64,000 nt of DNA from Lunatimonas sp. (GTDB lineage Bacteria; Bacteroidota; Bacteroidia; Cytophagales; Cyclobacteriaceae). Numbering within the stretch: the first letter of the stretch is position 1; each line of letters starts with the position of its first letter. Where the stretch lies: contig NZ_JAFIEU010000037.1 of the NCBI RefSeq assembly GCF_020832325.1, forward strand, positions 1-64,000, in the 5' to 3' direction. The translations under genes and the position numbers were made by a program. The notes beneath the pieces are model-generated. The model was not told the origin of the DNA. It did no database searches and was given only the letters and a program-made list of their open reading frames with translations. Below are positions 1 through 6,372 of this stretch, one piece after another.

Positions 1-148
1 ACACCCACGTCAGTCGCCGCCACCTAGGTCAGATCACTTCACCAGGTGATTTGCTGGATAGCTAACAGGTATTAAAATGAAAAAGCTAGTTGCCTATAAT
101 CGGAATTTCGCTAAATTTAGAAGCCTAACCCACTGGGTACATAAGGCA

Positions 149-174
149 GCTAACCGCAAGGGGTTGCGGTTAGC
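149..174. repeat. Perfect inverted repeat upstream of the methyltransferase
   Basis: GCTAACCGCAA and its exact complement TTGCGGTTAGC (11 bp arms) flank a 4-base loop. It lies 51 bases before the methyltransferase start and has no T-run after it, so it is not a clear intrinsic terminator; it could be an operator, an mRNA leader hairpin or the end of an inserted segment. The rest of 1-225 shows no gene I can support: a 44-codon frame at 77-211 runs through this hairpin and looks accidental. Confidence 0.6.
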
Positions 175-180
175 CAGTAG

Positions 181-189
181 TTGGGGGCA
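181..189. repeat. Short inverted repeat pair bracketing the R-M genes
   Basis: TTGGGGGCA at 181-189 recurs as its exact reverse complement at 2836-2844, right after the end of the endonuclease frame. The pair encloses both restriction-modification genes and little else. Nine bases is short enough for chance, so a role as an insertion boundary is only a suggestion. Confidence 0.3.
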
Positions 190-225
190 ATTTGAAAACA
201 ATGAAAATTAACGATCTTTACAGAC

Positions 226-1335
226 ATGAAAAATGAGATAAACACCGTTGGACTTTTCTCTGGAGGGGGTGGACTTGACTTAGGTTTTTCGGCAAGCGGT
301 TACAATCTGATATATTCATCAGATATTGATTCATATTCATGCCAAACACTTCGAAACAATCAATCAAAAAAGCCATATCTGAATGAGCATATAGTTGAAT
401 GTGCCGATATCCGGAAACTAACAGGAAAAGAGATTGTAAATAAAACTGGAGAGAAAGTTGACTTCGTAATTGGGGGGCCTCCTTGTCAATCATTCTCCGT
501 ATTTGGGAAAAGAAAAGGATTAGAAGATCCACGGGGAAACTTAATTTACGAATACACCAGATTAATTAAGGAATTAAACCCTAAGGGCTTTCTATTTGAG
601 AATGTGGCTGGTTTAAAAACCATTCATGGTGGCGAACTCTACTCAAGTTTACTCGAGACATTATCGATTAATGGTAAATATGCGGTAACTGCACATGAAT
701 ATGAGGTAGCAGATTTTGGGATTCCTCAATTTAGGCGTCGAGTATTCTTCATTGGCTCTAGTGACGGTCATCAAATTCCACAAATGGAACCAACCCACAC
801 TAGTCCAAAAAGCTTATTTAATGCTCATGGTGCCTTCCGTACAGTTGGAGAAGTGCTTTCAAATATGCCGGAACCGATTACAAATTGGAAACAGGAGCCG
901 CCAATTAATGGGCATGTTGGCAGAAAGCATAGCCAACGAATAATTGACAGGTATGGATCTCTTGTGCACGGAGAACGTGACCACCACACAAGAATTAACA
1001 AACTTGACCCAAATAGACCTAGCTACACAATTATTGTTGGTTCTGACAAAGGGGGAGGTAAAGGTCACGTCCACCCATTCCAATCAAGGGAAGTTACACC
1101 GCGAGAAAGTGCAAGGATTCAAACTTTTCCAGATTGGTGGGAATTTTCGGGAACTGGCCGTCATATAATACGTCAAGTCGGAAACGCTGTACCACCTTTA
1201 TTTGGCGCTTTGCTAGCCCAACATATTAAAAGGCACATTTTCAAATCTGAGTTAGTGGCATCTTATCACGATTTACTCCATTTGTTAGAAATAGAATATT
1301 TGTCAAATGGAAATGAGAGACTTATTCAGTCATAA
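226..1335 (+). CDS. DNA (cytosine-5-)-methyltransferase of a type II R-M system
   Basis: Transfers a methyl group from S-adenosylmethionine to C5 of cytosine in a specific DNA site and so protects host DNA. The 369 residues show the ordered C5-MTase motifs: the SAM-binding motif I with FSGGGGLDLG near residues 11-20, motif IV GGPPCQSF with catalytic Cys87, motif VI ENV at 125-127, motif VIII QFRRRVFF, and motif X QVGNAVPP near the C-terminus. Length is normal for a single-domain type II enzyme. The start at 226 puts motif I at the expected distance. An 11-codon frame (201-236) overlaps this start. The last 29 bases overlap the downstream endonuclease frame, the usual coupled M-R order. The recognition site cannot be read from sequence. 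Codon use is AT-rich compared with genes beyond 5.5 kb. Confidence 0.95.
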   Translation: MKNEINTVGLFSGGGGLDLGFSASGYNLIYSSDIDSYSCQTLRNNQSKKPYLNEHIVECADIRKLTGKEIVNKTGEKVDFVIGGPPCQSFSVFGKRKGLEDPRGNLIYEYTRLIKELNPKGFLFENVAGLKTIHGGELYSSLLETLSINGKYAVTAHEYEVADFGIPQFRRRVFFIGSSDGHQIPQMEPTHTSPKSLFNAHGAFRTVGEVLSNMPEPITNWKQEPPINGHVGRKHSQRIIDRYGSLVHGERDHHTRINKLDPNRPSYTIIVGSDKGGGKGHVHPFQSREVTPRESARIQTFPDWWEFSGTGRHIIRQVGNAVPPLFGALLAQHIKRHIFKSELVASYHDLLHLLEIEYLSNGNERLIQS

Positions 1336-2827
1336 AATTCACTCATCAAGTGAATCATGGGCGAACAAGTTGATTGATCTTGCCTTTGTGTTTTCAGAAT
1401 TTGACAGGCAACCCTTTGATCGACAAGAATTAGAAGAAAGGCTTTCAAGGATTAGTCCTAGAGCTTCTACAGTCGCACGAGACCCTTCAAAATTCAGGGA
1501 TGAGATAAGTGCTTATCCTGCGTATCTTGGTTTATACCGTGTGGAGTTAATCAATAGTAAATGGCACTTTATACTTAGCGAGACAGCAAAGAAGTTTCTT
1601 GTTACTGAGGAACCAAATGTTCCAGCCTTCATGCTTCTTCAACTTATTCTTTTCCAATATCCCAATGGCATGGGGGTGGCTTATTACTCTGATTCAGATA
1701 AGGTTAGGATCCAAGCAAATACCAGAGACAGAACCTTGGAGTTTATATAAAACGGTATTCATCTATCTCCATTTAGGCTTATTTGCAAGGGCATTCAAGC
1801 AAAAAGCAGTTTAAATCAAGAATCAATTTTCAATATTTCACTCACTTACGATGAAATCTTTGCGCTGGCAAACGACCCACGGATCAACATTCACGCAAAT
1901 CCATCACTTGAATTAGTAAAGCAATCATTGGTGGACTTTTCAAACAACCTAATTAGTCCACCAAAACCATTTGAAAGCAGATTCCACATTTTAAAACATA
2001 CAGACTTTCTTATTCCTGAAAAATCGGGTGTAAGAATTAGAAACCCCATCAACTCACTTGACTTTCATGAGCTTTCAGAAAGACTCATCGCAATAAATAG
2101 CATTAATCTCTCTTTCAATGGCTTTGATGACGCAGAAGACTCAAACGACCTTTTGAAACCCATAGTAGATGGCACTTGGGGTAGATATTTTGATGGAATA
2201 GTTTCACTTAGTTCAGATGTGGTGAATACTCTTACCAAGGAAGAAGGTATTTTACAAGGTTCCTCTATTGAACTCATAACCGACCTAACGACACCAACAG
2301 AAAAAACTACAGTTCCCATTTCAGTTCCACTAACCTATGCCTTTAGGAAAAGAAATCAAGATGAAGATAGCTATTCCACATATTCCACTCCTCAAACTCG
2401 AACTGATCCTGAACTAACAGGAATTAAAAGACAAAAAAGCAATCTAAGTCATAAGCTGATCTTACAACAACTTGAAGAGTACTTGGAATCAAAAGGCTGT
2501 GATCCACTAGAAAATGATCATATTGACTTATTCGCCCAAATTCCTGGAGATGGTAAGTTTCTGTTCGAAGTAAAGAGCATGAGCAACACAAATTTACTGT
2601 CTCAAACGCGAAAGGGAGTGAGTCAACTCTATGAATATCGATTTAGGTATCAAGAAGAAATCGGTTATGATGTTTCTCTATGTTTAGTATTTCCTAAAAA
2701 ACCAGATGAAATAGACTGGATTGAAGATTATGTCTGCAAAGACCGCGGAATCGGAATTATTTGGTTTGAAGGAGATAGTCTGAAATTTTCAGAACAAGGA
2801 CGAAACCTCGTTGAAAACCTAATTTAA
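1307..2827 (+). pseudogene. Type II restriction endonuclease, interrupted by an in-frame stop
   Basis: A single reading frame runs from ATG 1307 to TAA 2825-2827 (507 codons) and is broken once, by TAA at 1748-1750 (codon 148). The 59 codons between that stop and the next ATG at 1928 are in the same frame and read as normal protein, so one nonsense change explains the break, not a frameshift. The C-terminal part has a PD-(D/E)xK nuclease pattern: Asp at about residue 407, then a GlyLysPheLeuPheGluValLys strand with Glu421 and Lys423 and a following Gln-rich helix. Position directly after a C5-methyltransferase supports restriction function. The N-terminal fragment (147 aa) lacks the nuclease core. 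The C-terminal fragment (1928-2827, 299 aa) keeps it but would need its own initiation. No specificity can be assigned. A sequencing error at one base is possible. Confidence 0.8.
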
Positions 2828-2856
2828 AAAAAAACTGCCCCCAATCGAGTTGACAG

Positions 2857-2930
2857 CCTCGTCAGATTTCTCTGACGAGGTGCGCCTCTCATACCACTCC
2901 CGATAGCCATCGGGATACGGGTCTCGTACC
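2857..2930 (+). repeat. Composite repeat part A, copy 1 (stem-loop plus conserved arm)
   Basis: A 9-bp stem (CCTCGTCAG/CTGACGAGG, loop 2866-2871) is followed by a 50-base arm at 2881-2930 that contains an inner hairpin CCCGAT-AGCC-ATCGGG (2899-2914). Copy 2 lies at 4451-4522. By hand alignment the 50-base arms agree at 42 positions, while the leading stems have unrelated sequence but both pair perfectly. Part B follows directly at 2941. The motif CTCTCA(T/C)ACCACTCCC loosely recalls flanks of group II introns, but no domain V or reverse transcriptase is present. Confidence 0.7.
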
Positions 2931-2940
2931 TCCCCGACGT

Positions 2941-2997
2941 CCTGGCCCTTCGCTAAAATAATCCGCCTCGGCGGATTATTTCTTAACGCTCAGTCCC
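2941..2997 (+). repeat. Composite repeat part B, copy 1 (variable-stem hairpin)
   Basis: Conserved flanks CCTGGCCCTTCGCT and CTTAACGCTCAGTCC surround a perfect 11-bp stem (AAATAATCCGC, 2956-2966, with GCGGATTATTT, 2971-2981; loop CTCG). Copy 2 at 3305-3354 keeps the flanks but has a different, shorter stem. Only the AAAT/ATTT base of the stem is shared, so the inner stem has changed on both sides together. Confidence 0.7.
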
Positions 2998-3304
2998 AGT
3001 TCACTGGATTGTAGGTTGCGATTTGAGGTAATAGGAAATCGAGCATCCCGAAGCATCATTCGGAGACCTCCTAACCAACGATGCGAGATTCAATCCCGAT
3101 AAACCGGGACAAGTTGTGGCAATTAAAAACAATCATATACACTTTAAAGCATAGATTCGTAACCCTTTCGTCTTAGGCGTGACAAAGTGATAGTAGTAAT
3201 CATATTCGGGCTTTATTCACTACGTGTTTATTTTTCAGCGGTGTTCATGCATGCTTAGCATTTGGGCGACTGCCCATCCCCTTTTTCGGGTTCCTCCCCC
3301 ACAG

Positions 3305-3354
3305 CCTGGCCCCTCGCTAAAATCTTCCACTGGAAGATTTCTTTGCGCTCGGTC
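3305..3354 (+). repeat. Composite repeat part B, copy 2 (variable-stem hairpin)
   Basis: Flanks CCTGGCCCCTCGCT and CTTTGCGCTCGGTCC match copy 1 closely; between them is a perfect 9-bp stem (AAATCTTCC, 3320-3328, with GGAAGATTT, 3332-3340; loop ACT). Just before it, TTCCTCCCCC resembles the end of part A in copy 1, so this looks like a second composite element whose part A has largely decayed. Confidence 0.7.
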
Positions 3355-3809
3355 CTCTCACGGCAAACCACCCCTGTGAAAAACAGGGGACTTGTTGGAA
3401 CGAAGTGGAAATCCCGCCTTAGCGGGGCTAACGCTTCGGGGCAGCCTTGCCTGACAAGGTCAGGGTTACCCCCGCACAGCCTGTCCCGATCTTCGGGATA
3501 AGGGATGCTGAGAAATCAGCACACCCTCTGGAATATTATGGTATCTTCGATACCAGATGCCCATGCCGGGCACACACAGCACCTACCCAAAAGTGGCGGT
3601 TCAGTGGTTAAATCAAGCTTTGTGCTTCTATCTATCAAAGTTTGTGCTTGGTTGACAGTGAAGTGTTTCGAAATCGCCACATTCCGGTAGCTGCGAACCG
3701 TTGTAGCCAATGCAGGACGAAGACTTCCAGAAAAATGAATTGAAAAACACTTGCATTTAGGTAAATAATAATTTACTCTTACATCGTGATTAATATTTAA
3801 ATGCTTCTG

Positions 3810-4003
3810 ATGAAATGTTCTGAACTATACCGAATATTGACTAAAGATGGTTGGTATCCAATATCGTACAAAGGTTCACATGTAAAACTAAAGCATGACC
3901 AAAAAAGGGAATTATAATTTTCCCTAATCATGGCAGTCAAGAAATGTGTAAAGGCTTAGAGAAAAAGATTTTAAAGGACGCGGGAATAAAAATATTGGAT
4001 TAA
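3810..4003 (+). pseudogene. hicA: HicA-like mRNA interferase toxin, frameshifted
   Basis: HicA toxins are small dsRBD-fold RNases that cut mRNA. From ATG 3810 the frame reads a HicA-like start (MKCSELYRILTKDGWYP, then the key GSH motif with the catalytic histidine) but hits TAA at 3915-3917. The rest of the domain, KKGIIIFPNHGSQE and on to AGIKILD, continues in another frame (-1) and ends with TAA at 4001-4003. The switch falls in a run of six A (3901-3906); one extra A would restore a full protein of about 64 residues, the normal HicA length. The gene sits 14 bases before hicB, the usual toxin-antitoxin order. Either a real one-base deletion or a homopolymer sequencing error would explain it. 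Translational slippage is less likely, since the heptamer is not in the phase of a classical slippery site. Confidence 0.75.
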
Positions 4004-4017
4004 TAAATCTGTTTGAT

Positions 4018-4416
4018 GTGAATTTTTTAAGAAAAAAAATAATATTGATCATAGAGAAAACTGACACAGGATTTTCTGCATTTTCCGAAGAATATCCAAT
4101 TTTTACCACTGGAAAGACTATTCCCGAATTAATGATTAATGCATTAGAAGCTGCAAATCTAAATTTTGAAGAAGAAAACATTCTAATCAGTCAAGAAAAC
4201 TTGAAATTTGAAATAGATTTTAAACAATTTTTTCAATATTATAAAGTCCTAAATGCAAAGTTTCTTGCTGACAAAATTGGTATGAATCCAACACTTCTAT
4301 CACAATATGTACAGGGACATAAAAAGCCATCTGAAACACAGACGAAAAAAATATTGTATGGAATACACCAAATCGGACAGGAGCTTTCTGAGATTAACTT
4401 GATTTATAGACATTAA
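4018..4416 (+). CDS. hicB: HicB-like antitoxin with C-terminal HTH
   Basis: Partner antitoxin of HicA: binds the toxin and usually represses its own operon. The 132-residue protein has a HicB N-terminal degenerate RNase H-like region (about residues 6-50, including TGFSAFSEEYPIFTTG) and a C-terminal helix-turn-helix (about 85-125, with ADKIGMNPTLLSQYVQGH), the two-domain plan of DNA-binding HicB proteins. The start is a GTG at 4018; the nearby ATG at 4015 runs straight into a stop. It lies 14 bases after the broken hicA and appears intact, so the antitoxin outlives its toxin here. Low GC matches the surrounding accessory segment. Confidence 0.8.
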   Translation: MNFLRKKIILIIEKTDTGFSAFSEEYPIFTTGKTIPELMINALEAANLNFEEENILISQENLKFEIDFKQFFQYYKVLNAKFLADKIGMNPTLLSQYVQGHKKPSETQTKKILYGIHQIGQELSEINLIYRH

Positions 4417-4450
4417 TAAGAAAATAGCAAAGGCTACAATGAGTAGCCTG

Positions 4451-4522
4451 ACCTGAGCTAAATTGCTCAGGTTGATGCTCTCACACCACTCCCCATAGCC
4501 ATCGGGGTACGGGTCTCGTGCT
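4451..4522 (+). repeat. Composite repeat part A, copy 2
   Basis: An 8-bp stem ACCTGAGC/GCTCAGGT (4451-4458 and 4465-4472) precedes a 50-base arm (4473-4522) that matches the arm of copy 1 (2881-2930) at 42 positions. The leading stem sequence is unlike that of copy 1 but also pairs perfectly. The inner hairpin is weaker here because one arm changed to CCCCAT without a matching change. No part B follows. Confidence 0.7.
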
Positions 4523-4660
4523 GCCCACAAGCAGGTAAATTTTATCTGTACAGGCCTTTTGCACAAACCATCTTTGAAGGCTGTAGTTACATGGGTGAAA
4601 ACTGAAAATTGGCATATTTATTGGCAGGATGTATTTAAGCCCTTGGGCTAGAACGAAATA

Positions 4661-4692
4661 TTTCAAATAGTTGGTTTCTTTAGTTATCTTTG
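4661..4692 (+). promoter_or_regulatory. Putative Bacteroidota sigma-70 promoter of the lipoprotein gene
   Basis: TATCTTTG (4685-4692) fits the Bacteroidota -7 consensus TAnnTTTG and is preceded at 20 bases by TTTC (4661-4664), one base off the -33 TTTG. It lies about 100 bases before the start at 4796. Confidence 0.45.
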
Positions 4693-4795
4693 TGGTGACT
4701 ATTATAGTAATCGGATGTTGGGCATTTCGGGAATATCCGAAAAAACACCTAGTCAAAAACAAGAAAATTTAATATTTACTGAAAATAAATAAACT

Positions 4796-5410
4796 ATGTT
4801 AAATCGCTTTGGAGTTTTTGTGTTGTTGTTAGGACTGGTGGTAATCGGTGCCAGCTGTGAAAGGATTGCTGAAATAGAACTTGAAATTCCTGAAATTGGA
4901 GAAACCAAAGAAGGAGGTTCTGTAGGGTACATACTCAGATCATCAGATCCAGGATATGTAGAAGGAGAGGTACACGGTATCATTGTTTCACCCGAGGTAG
5001 AAGTATTTGAATCACAATGGGGTTGCTTTGGTACTGCAGTTACCGGAACCTCAACTGGTGTGGGAACAGGTAAAACCAATACCGAACTGGTTATTGCTTT
5101 CCATGACAACTTGCCGGATTACTACAATAATCCAACGCAATGTAGCGAGTTAAATGATGGAACTGTCGCAGCAAAATTGGCAGACCTTTTTAACGTAAAT
5201 GGATACGACGATTGGTATATGCCTAGCCGGGAAGAAATGAGAATCTTGTACGAAAACAGAGAAGCAATTGGTGGATTCGTTGAAGAAGAGTATTGGAGTT
5301 CTTGTGAATCAAACGCCACAAACGCATGCGTTTTTTCTTTTGTTACAGGAGCGGCCATGTCAGCTCCAAAACACCAAAGAAAAAAAGTAAGACTGATTCG
5401 ATACTTCTAA
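4796..5410 (+). CDS. Lipoprotein with DUF1566-like C-terminal domain
   Basis: Function unknown. The 204-residue product starts with a lipoprotein signal (hydrophobic residues 5-18, lipobox GAS-Cys21), so it should be anchored in a membrane, probably at the cell surface or periplasm. The C-terminal half contains a pattern typical of DUF1566/Lcl-type modules: YDDWYMPSREEMRILYEN, then EYWSS and a final RKKVRLIRYF strand. Such domains share distant similarity with C-type-lectin/formylglycine-enzyme folds and are often surface exposed. Residues 90-125 are rich in Thr/Gly and Asn. It stands alone between the hicAB remnant and a convergent HAD gene, with a promoter upstream and a terminator downstream. 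A role in adhesion would be speculation. Confidence 0.75.
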   Translation: MLNRFGVFVLLLGLVVIGASCERIAEIELEIPEIGETKEGGSVGYILRSSDPGYVEGEVHGIIVSPEVEVFESQWGCFGTAVTGTSTGVGTGKTNTELVIAFHDNLPDYYNNPTQCSELNDGTVAAKLADLFNVNGYDDWYMPSREEMRILYENREAIGGFVEEEYWSSCESNATNACVFSFVTGAAMSAPKHQRKKVRLIRYF

Positions 5411-5463
5411 AAGATCTGATATGTAGTTTTCTCATCGGTCATACAAAAAATTGTAAAAAATTA

Positions 5464-5512
5464 AGGGCAAGCAACATGTAAATCATGATCTGCTTGCCCT
5501 AATTTGTTTTTA
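5464..5512 (+). terminator. Intrinsic terminator after the lipoprotein gene
   Basis: Perfect 10-bp arms AGGGCAAGCA (5464-5473) and TGCTTGCCCT (5491-5500) are followed by AATTTGTTTTT. It lies 53 bases after the lipoprotein stop and before the end of the convergent HAD gene. Confidence 0.75.
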
Positions 5513-5565
5513 ATAGATGTACTTCTGAATGCAATTTTGACATAAGTAGAAGCGAACCCCAAACT

Positions 5566-6249
5566 TTACTTTAATAGTATATTTGGCAAATCCGCTAAAC
5601 TTTCCAAAATATAGTCCGGACTTGCCAAAGAAAGCTGTTCCCTGGTTTGGGCCCCAGTTAAAACTCCAATTGTAAGGCCGCAATTTGCATTTTTTCCTTC
5701 CTCAATATCGATACAGGAATCTCCCGCTTTTAATACGCTGGAGGGCGAATTCAAACCCGTTAATTCCATGGCTTTAAAAATCATATCCGGGGCGGGCCTA
5801 CCATGATCTACATCGTCACTTGTCACCAATCCGTCTATATCCTTGCCAATTTCCCAACCTAACTTAAAAAGCAAAGACGAAGCTGTATTTCTATCGTACC
5901 CAGTATTTAATACGACAAAAATACCGTTTGACCGAAGCTGATCAATGGCTTGCTTTACTCCCGGAAAAGTCTTCACTTCCAACACTTTATATGCGTCCTT
6001 AAGTTTAGGTACAAAATTTTCGAACGCTCGTGCGGCGACGGAATTTACATCGGCAGTTAGGGCAGAGGCCGTTAAGACATCCTTGATGGCTTGGTGCTTT
6101 TCCTTTCCTGCGCCAAATTTCAAAACCTCCTCTAGGGTAACCTGAAAACCCTCGTCTATGATTACCTGCGTGACGGTTTTGTAGACCACGTTGTCTTCGT
6201 CTACGGTAGTCCCCGCCATGTCAAATACAGCCAATTCTATGTGCTTCAT
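5566..6249 (-). CDS. HAD-superfamily phosphonatase-like hydrolase
   Basis: Cytoplasmic phosphohydrolase of the haloacid dehalogenase superfamily. Residues 8-15 (VFDMAGTT) give HAD motif I with nucleophile Asp10 and Ala12 in place of the usual second Asp, the signature of phosphonatase (PhnX) and PhnX-like enzymes. An N-terminal helical cap follows (about 20-100), then motif II VVLNTGYD and motif III/IV with KAGDSCIDIEEGKNA. The length (227) suits the PhnX-like family. Its substrate is uncertain: true phosphonoacetaldehyde hydrolases use a cap lysine, which I cannot place with confidence, and no phosphonate genes lie nearby. It is convergent with the upstream lipoprotein gene and 123 bases downstream of the glycosyltransferase fusion, on the same strand. 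Confidence 0.8.
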   Translation of the reverse strand: MKHIELAVFDMAGTTVDEDNVVYKTVTQVIIDEGFQVTLEEVLKFGAGKEKHQAIKDVLTASALTADVNSVAARAFENFVPKLKDAYKVLEVKTFPGVKQAIDQLRSNGIFVVLNTGYDRNTASSLLFKLGWEIGKDIDGLVTSDDVDHGRPAPDMIFKAMELTGLNSPSSVLKAGDSCIDIEEGKNANCGLTIGVLTGAQTREQLSLASPDYILESLADLPNILLK

Positions 6250-6372
6250 ATGTGAAATTAATATTCGAACGTATCCGTTATGATTTCAAAACAACACGGT
6301 TTATGCAGAAATCAGCCCCTAGCAATTCTAGCGTTAGGTATTCCTTGACTAAATATTGCCTATTCCTTTTGC

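Larger units (their letters stand above)
2828..3809. other. Gene-free, hairpin-rich spacer
   Basis: No credible gene is present; open frames here (for example 3262-3501) run straight through palindromes and have no protein-like pattern. The stretch holds two composite repeats (listed separately) and a cluster of short perfect stem-loops: arms at 3371-3377/3383-3389 (7 bp), 3413-3417/3422-3426 (5 bp), 3450-3455/3459-3464 (6 bp), 3484-3489/3493-3498 (6 bp), 3507-3511/3516-3520 (5 bp), 3539-3545/3549-3555 (7 bp) and 3558-3562/3568-3572 (5 bp). From 3573 to the hicA start I see nothing further. It may be remnant mobile DNA or a decayed structured RNA; neither is shown. Confidence 0.6.
4417..4795. 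other. Spacer with repeat A copy 2 and a promoter
   Basis: No gene is supported between hicB and the lipoprotein gene. The stretch contains repeat A copy 2 (4451-4522) and, at 4661-4692, a promoter-like pair. The remaining bases show nothing I recognise. Confidence 0.6.

Noticed and set aside
77-211. 44-codon frame before the methyltransferase
   Set aside because: It reads through the 149-174 hairpin and has no RBS or family pattern.
2881-2930. Group II intron end
   Set aside because: The arm loosely recalls intron-flanking motifs, but there is no domain V and no reverse transcriptase in the window.
3262-3690. Two short plus-strand frames in the hairpin-rich spacer
   Set aside because: They pass through perfect palindromes and repeats and have no protein-like features.
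3900-3910. Programmed -1 frameshift in hicA
   Set aside because: The A-run is not in the phase of an A-AAA-AAG slippery heptamer and no downstream stimulatory structure is evident; a plain one-base deletion is simpler.
2857-4522. CRISPR array or integron attC sites in the spacer repeats
   Set aside because: Copies are too few and irregularly spaced for CRISPR, no cas genes are present, and the attC RYYYAAC/GTTRRRY boxes are missing.
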